From Salinisphaera sp049568105 (GTDB lineage Bacteria > Pseudomonadota > Gammaproteobacteria > Nevskiales > Salinisphaeraceae): a stretch of DNA of 64,000 nt. The notes beneath the pieces are model-generated. The model had not been told where the DNA came from and made no database searches. It saw only the letters and a program-made list of their open reading frames with translations. A program made the position numbers and the translations under genes. This document shows positions 50,789 through 58,685 of the stretch, one piece after another. Within the stretch, counting starts at the first letter, position 1; the number at the start of each line of letters is the position of its first letter. Where the stretch lies: the NCBI RefSeq assembly GCF_049568105.1, contig NZ_CP145335.1:1674001-1738000 (forward strand), given 5' to 3'.

Positions 50789-52515
50789 TCGGTTTTTGCC
50801 TCGGGTTGTAGCTGCAAGCCGACCTGATCGATGGTGCCGTTGTTGAGCCGGCGCACGATCAGGCGCACCGAACCGATGGCGACGATGTCGCCCTCGACCG
50901 GCCGTCGGCGCAGCCGGCTGCGCATGAGTTGGGCGATGGTTTGGCTGCGCTGTGCCTCGGGTAGATCGAATCCATAGATATTTGCCAGTTCGCCACTGAG
51001 CGCATTGCCGGCGATCGTGAAGCGACCGAAAAAATGGGCCGGGGTGGTGCCGCCATGGCGGGTATCGCCGCGGAACAGCCGGCCCAGATCTGCCCGGTGG
51101 CGTCGGCCGGCCAGTACATAGAGCTTGTCGCCGACGGTATAGACGAAGCCTTGGCGCGGAAACCGCAGTCGAGAGTTGCGGGTGACCGCGACCACGTTGA
51201 GCTCGGGAAAACGGTTCAGCGCATCACCGGCGGTATTGGCAAGGGTTGAGTCGGCCTCGATGCGATACGCCAGAATTTGAAAGCGATCGCCCCGGTCGCC
51301 TTCCAGGTCGAAGGCCGCGGACGGTTCGGGTGCCTGGGGCACCTGTAGCTTGAGCAAACGCGCCATGGTGCCCAGGGATGTGCCTTGGATCAGCAGCGAG
51401 ACCAGGACCACGGCAAAGGTCAGATCGAACAGGAACTGCCCGCCCCGCAGGTCGATCATCAGCGGAAACAGCGAGAGCACGATCGGCACTGCCCCTCGCA
51501 GACCGACCCAGGCAATGAAGGCCTGCTCCCGGCTCGGAAAACGAAACGGCAACAGGCTGACCCATACGGCCACCGGACGGGCGACAAAGATTAGAAACAG
51601 GGCGATCAAAAACGCCGAGCCGGCATCGGCCCAGAGTTGGCTGGGATTGACCAGCAGCCCGAGGACCAAAAACATGCCGGCTTGGGCGAGCCAGGCCAGT
51701 CCGTCCATCACCCGGAAGACATGCTCGGTGGACTCGTTGCGCCGATTGCCAACGATCACGCCCAGCAAGTAAATACCAAGGAAACCGCTGCCGCCGAGCT
51801 GATTGATCGCGGTGAATGCCATCACACCGCCGGAAGCGATCAGGAGCGCATACAGCCCCTCGACCAGCGGCAGCCGGGAAGCCAGCCAAGACAGGGCATA
51901 GCCCAATGCAATGCCGCCGATCGCGCCGATGCCGAACTGGCGAGCCAGTTCTCCGGCGACGCTGGCCAGCTGAAAACCCTGATCTTGGTCGATCGCGGTC
52001 ATCAGATAAGTGACCAAAAAGATCGCCATCGGGTCGTTGGTCCCCGATTCGATTTCCAGAGTCGCCGTCACTCGCTGGTTGAGTGTCACACCGCTGCTGC
52101 GCAGTTGGGAGAACACGGCCGCCGCGTCGGTACTGGCGACGATCGAGCCGAGCAGTAACCCGTATCGCCAATCGACATCTAGGATCATGGCGATGAAGGC
52201 ACCGGCCAGCGACGCCGAAACGAGTACGCCGACAGTGGCCAGCGACAGCGCTGGACGTAGGGCGACTCGGAAAGTCCGCAGCGAAGTTCGCAGACCGCCG
52301 TCGAGCAGAATGATGGCGAGCGCCAGATTGGCGATGAAATAGGCCAGCGGAACGTTGTTGAACTGAATTTGGCCGATACCCTCGCCGCCGGCCAGCATGC
52401 CGCAGACCAAAAAAATCAGCAGCAGTGGGGGGCCAAAGCGTGCCAAGGAGCTCGCGAGCACGCTAAGAAACAGAATCAGCCCGGTAAAAAAAAGAATGAT
52501 ATTGGTATCGCTCAT
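50785..52515 (-). CDS. K+/H+ antiporter, CPA1 family (NhaP2/CvrA-like)
   Basis: A 576-residue antiporter. Twelve to thirteen transmembrane helices (about 1-390) include the ion-binding ESGTNDPMAIFLVTYL and the FVARPVAVWVSLLPF region. They are followed by a TrkA-C domain (about 400-480; RIEADSTLANTAGDALNRF) and a CorC_HlyC-like C-domain (about 490-576; GELANIYGF, GDIVAIGSVRLIVRRL). This order is that of CvrA/NhaP2, which regulates cytoplasmic K+ and volume. Its stop codon overlaps the DUF1249 stop. Confidence 0.92.
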   Translation of the reverse strand: MSDTNIILFFTGLILFLSVLASSLARFGPPLLLIFLVCGMLAGGEGIGQIQFNNVPLAYFIANLALAIILLDGGLRTSLRTFRVALRPALSLATVGVLVSASLAGAFIAMILDVDWRYGLLLGSIVASTDAAAVFSQLRSSGVTLNQRVTATLEIESGTNDPMAIFLVTYLMTAIDQDQGFQLASVAGELARQFGIGAIGGIALGYALSWLASRLPLVEGLYALLIASGGVMAFTAINQLGGSGFLGIYLLGVIVGNRRNESTEHVFRVMDGLAWLAQAGMFLVLGLLVNPSQLWADAGSAFLIALFLIFVARPVAVWVSLLPFRFPSREQAFIAWVGLRGAVPIVLSLFPLMIDLRGGQFLFDLTFAVVLVSLLIQGTSLGTMARLLKLQVPQAPEPSAAFDLEGDRGDRFQILAYRIEADSTLANTAGDALNRFPELNVVAVTRNSRLRFPRQGFVYTVGDKLYVLAGRRHRADLGRLFRGDTRHGGTTPAHFFGRFTIAGNALSGELANIYGFDLPEAQRSQTIAQLMRSRLRRRPVEGDIVAIGSVRLIVRRLNNGTIDQVGLQLQPEAKTD

Positions 52516-53067
52516 GCGCTCCGATGACCTGCTGGCAGCCTCGTTCCCCCTTGGGCATTTGATGTTGTTGTGAGCGTCGTATCGTCGCCGTTTAATGCTA
52601 CGCGGCGCAGGCCACCAGCGATCGCGGCGCCATTATGACTGCGGCCGATCCAACGTCCGACCGAGCATGCCAGGACCGCAAGGCCGGTACATGATTCGCT
52701 ACGCCGGCCTGTTCATAACCTGTTGTGCGGTCCATGACTTTTCCGGCCGGGCCGCCAAACCATGTACCGAGCCCTACTCACGGTAACGCATCGGCCGACC
52801 GCGCATCCTTGAGGGCTGTACTCGCGCTGCCGGGTAGACAAAGTAGGCCGGCAATCGTTCGCCAGGCGGGCGCATATCGTTAATAGGCGATCGGGCGTAT
52901 GCAAAAGCTCGATCAGCCTGATAACGGGCGAGGCGATCATCCTTAACCTCGGCCGCTTGCGCGGATGGACTGTGACACGACAACGCAGTGCAGTTCTTTA
53001 TAAGTATAAGAAAATAACCAAAAGTGATAAACTGAGCGATCCCTGAACGCAACGGATCGAAAGTGCC
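52516..53067. other. Long spacer with AT-rich right end
   Basis: Between divergent genes. The right end (about 52985-53035) is unusually AT-rich for this window and probably holds the promoter of the TauE/SafE gene. A 92-codon minus-strand frame (52774-53052) is not credible. Confidence 0.4.
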
Positions 53068-53898
53068 ATGCTGAGCATTGTCTTTGGCGTCATCGTCGGT
53101 CTGGCGCTTGGCCTAACCGGTGGTGGCGGGTCGATTTTTGCAGTGCCATTACTGATCTACGGTCTTGATGTGGCACCACGAAACGCAGTTGCGATCTCCT
53201 TGATTGCAGTGGCGCTGACGGCGGCTTCGGGCGCGATCGAAGGCTGGTGGCATGCCGTGGTCGAGCGGCGCGCCGCAGCGATTTTTGCGGTTGCGGGCAT
53301 GATCGCGGCCCCTGGCGGCGTGTGGCTGGGCGACCAAGTCTCGCCACAGCTCACCGTGTTGGCCTTCGCTATGCTGATGCTGGTCGTGGCCGCGCGCATG
53401 TTGATCAAGGCACAGCGCGCGCCGGAGGAAGCACGGGTGATCCGGGCGCGTATCGCCACTGAAGCCGTCGACGATCTGCCAACCGTATGTCGCTATAGCA
53501 CCGATGGGCGCCTACGCCTGACCGCGCGTTGCAGCCTCGTATTAGTCGCGGCGGGTCTGGTGGTCGGTGTGCTTTCAGGATTCTTCGGCGTCGGCGGTGG
53601 GTTTTTGATTGTGCCGGCCTTGATGCTGATCACGGAAATGGGCATTCATCGGGCCGTCGCCACCTCCCTGCTGGTGATTACGCTGATCGGTTTATCCGGC
53701 GTCGCTTCGGCGATGTTGGCCGGGCGTCAGATCGATGCGGCGTTGACGACGTTATTTATTGTCGGGGGTGTGATTGGCATGGGCGGCGGTCGTCTGCTGG
53801 CACAGCAGCTGGCAGGGCGAACGCTGCAAACGGTTTTCGCGGTCGCTATGATAATTATCTCTATTTTCATGCTGTTTGAACGACTGGGTCCGATATGA
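53068..53898 (+). CDS. TauE/SafE family (TSUP) membrane permease
   Basis: A 276-residue permease with about eight transmembrane helices in two halves, each starting with the Gly-rich family motif: GLALGLTGGGGSIFAVPLLIYG and GVLSGFFGVGGGFLIVPALML (quoted in part: LTGGGGSIFAVP, FFGVGGGFLIVP). The central loop (about 105-150) is charged. Family members export sulfite, sulfoacetate or related anions, but many have unknown substrates. It stands alone, 61 bases before an FkbM methyltransferase. Confidence 0.92.
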   Translation: MLSIVFGVIVGLALGLTGGGGSIFAVPLLIYGLDVAPRNAVAISLIAVALTAASGAIEGWWHAVVERRAAAIFAVAGMIAAPGGVWLGDQVSPQLTVLAFAMLMLVVAARMLIKAQRAPEEARVIRARIATEAVDDLPTVCRYSTDGRLRLTARCSLVLVAAGLVVGVLSGFFGVGGGFLIVPALMLITEMGIHRAVATSLLVITLIGLSGVASAMLAGRQIDAALTTLFIVGGVIGMGGGRLLAQQLAGRTLQTVFAVAMIIISIFMLFERLGPI

Positions 53899-53959
53899 GC
53901 TATTTTTTTAACTAAACCGGGGTATTCTAGTCCTTCCAGCCAAGCGTGTGGGTGGGGGT

Positions 53960-54802
53960 ATGCTTAAAGAACGACTCGAGTGGTACAAGACCAAGCTCAA
54001 CTACTCACGTTCGGATACGCTCAACGGTATCCGGTTCAATGTGCCCCGTATCAACGGCATTCGTTATCGTCCGAACGAGCGATGGATGAGTGAGGCGATT
54101 CGGGGCCTGATCACGTATCGCCAAGGTGTATTCCTCGATTGTGGGGTCAACACGGGCCAGACCCTGCTCAAGCTGAAGTCGATCGATCCCGACTATCCGT
54201 ATATCGGCTTCGAGCCAAATCCGGCCTGTGCTTACTACGTGAATACGCTGATTCAAATGAATCAGCTCCGCGAGTGCACACTGGTGCCTGCCGGACTGGC
54301 TCCGACCACTGGCACCGCCACATTGAATCTGTTCGATACCGCTGCCCACGACGACAAGGCATCGTTGATCCCGGAACGCGGCATCGAGGTCCGGTCGACC
54401 CGGTGCGTGGTGACGTTGGGGGCCGAGCCGCTGTGCCACCTACTGGGTGAGCGGGCGCTCGGCGTGGTCAAGATTGACGTCGAAGGCTTTGAGCTCGAAG
54501 TCGTGGAAACCATGCATGCGTTGATCGCCAGACACCATCCTCCAGTGCTGATCGAATTCTTGCCCTCTTACAGCGCAGGCAGTAAGCGGGATCGTCGCCA
54601 GAAGACCATAGAAAAGCTCTTCGACGAACTCGACTACGATCTGTACCGAATTCAAAAGACGAGAAGCGATGAACTGCAAGGTCTCGACCCCATCGAGACT
54701 ACTGGGGTACAAACGGAATGGTCGACGAATTCAGACTATCTGCTTGCGCCCCGCGAGCAAAAGCATGCGCTATCGAATGTATTCGCCATCGGCGTGGTAT
54801 GA
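53960..54802 (+). CDS. FkbM family methyltransferase
   Basis: A 280-residue SAM-dependent O-methyltransferase. Motif I is FLDCGVNTGQTLLKLKSI, followed by YIGFEPNPACAYYV and the FkbM-specific VVKIDVEGFELEVVETM and LIEFLPSYS. Relatives methylate sugars or polyketides; nothing nearby points to the acceptor. The start is unclear: GTG 53948 and ATG 53960 are both in frame, and neither has a well-spaced ribosome binding site. An AT-rich stretch separates it from the permease. Confidence 0.87.
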   Translation: MLKERLEWYKTKLNYSRSDTLNGIRFNVPRINGIRYRPNERWMSEAIRGLITYRQGVFLDCGVNTGQTLLKLKSIDPDYPYIGFEPNPACAYYVNTLIQMNQLRECTLVPAGLAPTTGTATLNLFDTAAHDDKASLIPERGIEVRSTRCVVTLGAEPLCHLLGERALGVVKIDVEGFELEVVETMHALIARHHPPVLIEFLPSYSAGSKRDRRQKTIEKLFDELDYDLYRIQKTRSDELQGLDPIETTGVQTEWSTNSDYLLAPREQKHALSNVFAIGVV

Positions 54803-55105
54803 GGGCGACCGACCCGTCTGGCCAAGCGCGATGAACACCGGCGTTCGTTAAGGTTTCGAACGCGTGCTGGGGCCGACATCAATGCCCGGGGATGGTTTTA
54901 TGGCGCAAGGCTCGACCCGCGCGAAGTTCTATGTCTAGCACCTGCCTACGGCGAATCAGGTCAACCGTGCTGCTCAAAAAGCTTTGCGCGCAGCATCCGG
55001 TTAAAGATAGATAGTCTTCGCTGCAGCCTGATGTAAGAGCCCAGCACGGTCGGCTGGGCGGATTATAGCCTGTCAGTTGCCAGCAGACTCGCCCACGTTG
55101 CGCAT
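54803..55105. other. Spacer between the FkbM gene and tmRNA
   Basis: No gene recognised. It ends at the tmRNA terminator. Confidence 0.35.
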
Positions 55106-55131
55106 AAAAAAGGCCCTGTAAAAACAGGGCC
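55106..55131 (-). terminator. Intrinsic terminator of tmRNA
   Basis: On the minus strand GGCCCTGT-tttt-ACAGGGCC followed by TTTTTT: a perfect 8-bp stem, five bases after the tmRNA CCA end. Confidence 0.93.
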
Positions 55132-55136
55132 CTGTT

Positions 55137-55497
55137 TGGTGGAGGCGGCGGGAATCGAACCCGCGTCCGCGGATTCTCAACCCTCGGATCTACATGCTTA
55201 TTTCGTCTTTGATTGTCGGCGTGAGCTACCCAACGAAAAGGGACAACTCACGCGTATCTTCGTTTGCTCTTAACGGATCAGCCCGAAGCGGGGCCTTACC
55301 GCGAGCCTGTGAGAGTCGATACCCGACACCGGGAGCACAGACACTCTCCGGGCGGGCACTAGCGGGCTGTTTAAGCCGCTAGAGCGTAGTTGTCGTCGTT
55401 CGCAACTAGCTTAGGATGCAACCGGATTAACGAGGAAGATTGCAACCTCGGCATGCACCTTGGGTTTTGACATCCGCGTCGAAGCCATGTCGCCCCC
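55137..55497 (-). ncRNA. ssrA: Transfer-messenger RNA (tmRNA)
   Basis: A 361-base tmRNA. The 5' end GGGGGCG pairs with 3' CGCCTCC-ACCA; GGTTCGATTCCCGCC is the T-arm, and GGGGGCGACATGGCTTCGAC is the usual 5' signature. The internal reading frame encodes ANDDNYALAA, close to E. coli ANDENYALAA. It rescues stalled ribosomes with SmpB, whose gene lies directly upstream on the same strand. A TACAAT element (55516-55511) lies just upstream of the 5' end. Confidence 0.97.
55371..55403 (-). other. tmRNA proteolysis-tag reading frame
   Basis: GCG AAC GAC GAC AAC TAC, then GCT CTA GCG GCT TAA: the tag ANDDNYALAA, ending in the LAA degron recognised by ClpXP-type proteases. Confidence 0.95.
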
Positions 55498-55564
55498 GAA
55501 AGACGTGATCATTGTAACAGCTTCATAGGTATGGCGGCAGATCTGTTTTTCAATAGCGGCGTAA

Positions 55565-56047
55565 TCAATCGGCTCCGTGACGCAGAATCTGCGATTTGCG
55601 GCGTTGCCAGTCGTGTTCTTTTTTCGATTGGCGCTTGTCGTATTTGGCCTTGCCCTTGGCCAGCGCGATTTCTAGCTTGGCCTTGCCCCGGCTCCAGTAC
55701 ATGGCCAGTGGCACGATGGTATGCCCCTTCTGTTCGGTTGCGCCGATCAGCGTGGCCAGTTCGCGCTCGTGTAAAAGCAATTTCCGGGTCCGGGTGGCAT
55801 CGGCGACCACATGGGTGGACGCCGACTCCAGCGGTTGGATATGGCTGCCGAGCAGGAATGCTTCGCCGTCCTTGACGATGACATAGGCTTCGGCGATCCG
55901 TCCTTTGCCCGCGCGCAGCGATTTGACCTCCCAGCCCTCGAGCACGAGACCGGCCTCATAGCGTTCTTCGATGAAATAGTCGTGGCGTGCGCGCCGGTTA
56001 AGCGCGATCGTGGTCGACGACTGTTTCTTGTCCTTAGATTTGCTCAT
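55565..56047 (-). CDS. smpB: SsrA-binding protein SmpB
   Basis: A 160-residue tmRNA partner. The oligonucleotide-binding barrel is recognisable in NRRARHDYFIEERYEAGLVL (quoted in part: ARHDYFIEERYEAGL), GWEVKSLRAGKGRIAEAYV and the final basic tail KGKAKYDKRQSKKEHDW, which enters the mRNA channel. ATG 56047 is chosen: MSKSKDKKQS fits relatives. A perfect TATAAT ends six bases before the ATG and there is no ribosome binding site, so the message may be leaderless. The gene lies 67 bases before ssrA. Confidence 0.96.
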   Translation of the reverse strand: MSKSKDKKQSSTTIALNRRARHDYFIEERYEAGLVLEGWEVKSLRAGKGRIAEAYVIVKDGEAFLLGSHIQPLESASTHVVADATRTRKLLLHERELATLIGATEQKGHTIVPLAMYWSRGKAKLEIALAKGKAKYDKRQSKKEHDWQRRKSQILRHGAD

Positions 56048-56053
56048 GGACTT

Positions 56054-56059
56054 ATTATA
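56054..56059 (-). promoter_or_regulatory. Consensus -10 immediately before smpB
   Basis: Minus-strand TATAAT, six bases (AAGTCC) from the ATG, which predicts +1 at the start codon. The -35 is weak (CTCGCA at 17 bases). Confidence 0.55.
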
Positions 56060-56084
56060 GCGATCGAGGCAAGCTCTGCGAGCC

Positions 56085-57476
56085 ATGACGGTTCCCTACC
56101 GCCCGCTACCCCAGCTTTGGTCCTCTTCTGTTCGCTTTGTGATCGTATGCGCAGCAGCGATCGTGAGTCTTGGCGATTTCTGGCGACTGCCCTATCTGGT
56201 GGCCACTTACGGTGGTGGGGCATTCCTGCTCGTCTATGCTGCCGCGCTCGTCGTCATGGGGCTGCCGGTATTCAGTGCCCAAATGCTGATGGCGCGTGGC
56301 TGCCATACGGATTTGCCCGGCGTGGTATCGATGTGGACCCGCGATACCGCCTATTCGCGGGCCTGGGTCATCGGGGCTTACGCTACGCTGCTGGGCGCTC
56401 TGTTGTTGCTAGCGGCGTATACCGTGGTGGCGAGTTGGTCGTTGGCCTACAGCCTGCGCGCCTTGGTTGGCGCGCTGCAGGTGGCTTCGATCGAGCAGGG
56501 CAGCGCGCGATTCGTGGCGTTTGCGCGCGACGGCGAGCGCGGCCTGGGCTGGCTTTTGTTGTTCGTGCTGGTACTGGTAGCGACTACGGCACGTGGCCTG
56601 CGCAAGGGGACCGAGCCAGTCATGCGGACACTGGTGGTCTGCATTCTCGGTCTGTTGTTCTTGCTCGGGATCCTGGCGTGGCGGTATCCGCCCGAAGCCG
56701 CCGCGCTGCAAGAATCGCTACGATTCGACTTCGCGGCGCTGGGCGTTCGCGGCCTACTCGAGGCACTGTATCAAGCCTTTTTTTCGCTGAGTCTGGGAAC
56801 GGGCGTGATCATATCGCTGGCATCGCATTTGCCGGCGCGGGCCCCGGCGATCCGGCTTTCGGTGATCGTGATCGCGATCAGTCAGATGGTTGCATTGCTG
56901 TTCGGCTTCGTCATCGCGCGTTTGCTGCCCGGCGGCGCCGCTCAGCTTGGCGGCGGCGTGCAGCGGATTTTCGAGGTCCTGCCGAGCCTGGTCGAGCCAT
57001 CGTGGGCGATGGCGTTATTGTTTGCCTTGTTCGCGGTGGTGGGGATGACTACCGGCATCGGTTTGTTCGAAGCGTTGGTTCAAGGCGTGTCGCACCGGTT
57101 CCGTATTCCGCGTATGCGAGCCGCAGTCTATACCGGTGTGGTCATCGGCTTGCTCGGGCTGCTCGCACAGAACTCGTTCGGGGTCCTGGCTTTCTGGCAC
57201 CCCGCGCAGCGCAATATATTCGACTGGTTCAGCCTGGTCAGCGCCCACCTCTTGATCCCGGCCACGGGGTTGATGCTGTGCGTGCTGGTCGGCCGGGTGT
57301 TGGCCCGGCGTCAGCTGTTGGCGGCCTGGCAGGGTGACGAAACGGCAACCGTCGGTGCCGGCGGTTTTGCGGTATGGCTCTGGTTGCTGCGCTACCCCGC
57401 ACGGATCGCTCTAATCGTGGTCGTGGCGTATTCTCTAGGGGCGCTGACGCTCATCGAAGCGATCTGGAGACCGTAA
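56085..57476 (+). CDS. Neurotransmitter:sodium symporter (SNF/NSS) family transporter
   Basis: A 463-residue transporter with eleven to twelve transmembrane segments. The first unwound helix reads SLGDFWRLPYLVATYGGGAFLL, a variant of the family GNVWRFPY motif, and YQAFFSLSLGTGVIISLAS matches the region of helix 6-7. Bacterial members import amino acids or osmolytes with Na+. It starts 37 bases from divergent smpB, and rnfH begins two bases after its stop. It occupies the site where ratA lies in E. coli and relatives. Confidence 0.93.
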   Translation: MTVPYRPLPQLWSSSVRFVIVCAAAIVSLGDFWRLPYLVATYGGGAFLLVYAAALVVMGLPVFSAQMLMARGCHTDLPGVVSMWTRDTAYSRAWVIGAYATLLGALLLLAAYTVVASWSLAYSLRALVGALQVASIEQGSARFVAFARDGERGLGWLLLFVLVLVATTARGLRKGTEPVMRTLVVCILGLLFLLGILAWRYPPEAAALQESLRFDFAALGVRGLLEALYQAFFSLSLGTGVIISLASHLPARAPAIRLSVIVIAISQMVALLFGFVIARLLPGGAAQLGGGVQRIFEVLPSLVEPSWAMALLFALFAVVGMTTGIGLFEALVQGVSHRFRIPRMRAAVYTGVVIGLLGLLAQNSFGVLAFWHPAQRNIFDWFSLVSAHLLIPATGLMLCVLVGRVLARRQLLAAWQGDETATVGAGGFAVWLWLLRYPARIALIVVVAYSLGALTLIEAIWRP

Positions 57477-57478
57477 TC

Positions 57479-57775
57479 GTGGTCGAAAATGTCACTACCA
57501 AGCAGATCGAAGTCGTATTTGCGATGCCCGGGCGCTGTTGGCGTGAATCGGTGCGAGTTGCTGCCGATGCCACGGCCGAACAGGCCGCGACTGCCTCGGG
57601 GCTGGATACGATATGCCGGGAGCAAACCGGCTCGGCGCCGACTGCGTTCGGCGTATTCGGCCGTAAAATAGCGGCTGAGACCCTGATCGGCGATGGGCAG
57701 CGCCTGGAACTGTATCGTCCACTGACTGCCGATCCACGAGAGCGGCGCCGGCGCAGAGCGGCCCGAACAGGCTAG
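57479..57775 (+). CDS. rnfH: RnfH family ubiquitin-like protein
   Basis: A 98-residue protein of the RnfH/RatB family. Visible features: QIEVVFAMPGRCWRESVRV, TAFGVFGRKIAAETLIGDGQRLELYRPLTADPRERRRRRA (quoted in part: GVFGRKIA, RLELYRPLTADPRE). The fold is beta-grasp, and the function is not settled. The start is GTG 57479, with GGAG nine bases upstream inside the preceding gene. In E. coli it is paired with ratA; here the partner is the sodium symporter gene. Confidence 0.92.
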   Translation: MVENVTTKQIEVVFAMPGRCWRESVRVAADATAEQAATASGLDTICREQTGSAPTAFGVFGRKIAAETLIGDGQRLELYRPLTADPRERRRRRAARTG

Positions 57776-57971
57776 GACCGCGAGCGAAAGACCACGTCGG
57801 TCGACAGCGGGCGGGCGTACGAGCCCTGGGGATTGCTAAACACGCGCCGGCAGGCGCCTGTACTCGGAACGTATCGAGCGCGGCCAGGCCAGGCTCAGGT
57901 CGAGCGCGTTAGTCAGGCCCGCGCCGTAGCAGCAATCAAGCGGCTATCGGCGCGAGCTGGCGAGCACGCTG

Positions 57972-58550
57972 TCAATTCGGCCGATCGGGTGGCAGAACAG
58001 GGCGCTCGGGCGACATCGGGCCATTATTGCCCGGTTGGTTGCCGGGCGTGACCGGCTGGGCGGTGCCTGCCGTGTTGTCGCGCGGCGTGGCTTGATCAGA
58101 GGCGGCATTAGTTGCCGGCCGGGTCGGCTGGCTCTGTTCACTGCCAACGCCCAGAGACGCACCGGCGGCGCTGGTGCCGGCCGGGAGTTGCCCTGAATCT
58201 GTTGAGTCGGGCCGGTCGCCGAGCTTCATGGTTTCAGCGCTGTATTCCTCGTTGCCTTCAATATCGGACAGCTTGTCGTCGACGAAGTACAGATCGAGCT
58301 TGGACTGCCGTACATGGGCGTTCGGATTCCGATAGTAGAAAACGTAATCCCAGCGGTTGGCCTCAAATGGTGACTTGATCAGGGGCGTGCCCAGCACGTA
58401 GGCGACCTGTTTTTTGGTCATGCCCTGTTCGAGTTTGGCGACCTGATCGGCGGTAACGATATTGCCCTGGACGATCGGAACGCGAAAGAACACCGGGAGG
58501 CTGCAAGCCGACAAAGCCAGCAGCATCACGAGCGCAGCGATTAGTTTCAT
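57972..58550 (-). CDS. bamE: Outer-membrane assembly lipoprotein BamE (OmlA) with long C-terminal tail
   Basis: A 192-residue lipoprotein of the BAM complex, helping insert beta-barrels. Lipobox LSAC with Cys16. The BamE core follows: IVQGNIVTADQVAKLEQGM, KKQVAYVLGTPLI and RWDYVFYYRNP, ending near residue 105. The remaining 85 residues are Gly, Pro, Thr, Asn and Ser, without motifs. E. coli BamE is 113 residues. It is convergent with rnfH and lies downstream of recN on the same strand, as usual. Confidence 0.95.
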   Translation of the reverse strand: MKLIAALVMLLALSACSLPVFFRVPIVQGNIVTADQVAKLEQGMTKKQVAYVLGTPLIKSPFEANRWDYVFYYRNPNAHVRQSKLDLYFVDDKLSDIEGNEEYSAETMKLGDRPDSTDSGQLPAGTSAAGASLGVGSEQSQPTRPATNAASDQATPRDNTAGTAQPVTPGNQPGNNGPMSPERPVLPPDRPN

Positions 58551-58685
58551 AAATCAAAAGCCCCTTGTCGCGAACCGCATCATACGGGAGGCTTTTTTCG
58601 GCTGCCAAACGAATGTGCTTGCCGCGCTGTTGATTGTGCGTGTCTACGAGGCAGTAAGGCTATCGGTGCCCGGCCGATCGGCGGC

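Noticed and set aside
52774..53052. A 92-codon minus-strand frame before the TauE/SafE gene
   Set aside because: It covers the AT-rich promoter region and has no family resemblance.
55811..57337. A 508-codon plus-strand open frame overlapping smpB and the symporter gene
   Set aside because: Its translation is Arg/Ala/Gly-rich and lacks motifs. It is a GC-driven shadow of the NSS transporter frame, which has clear family motifs.
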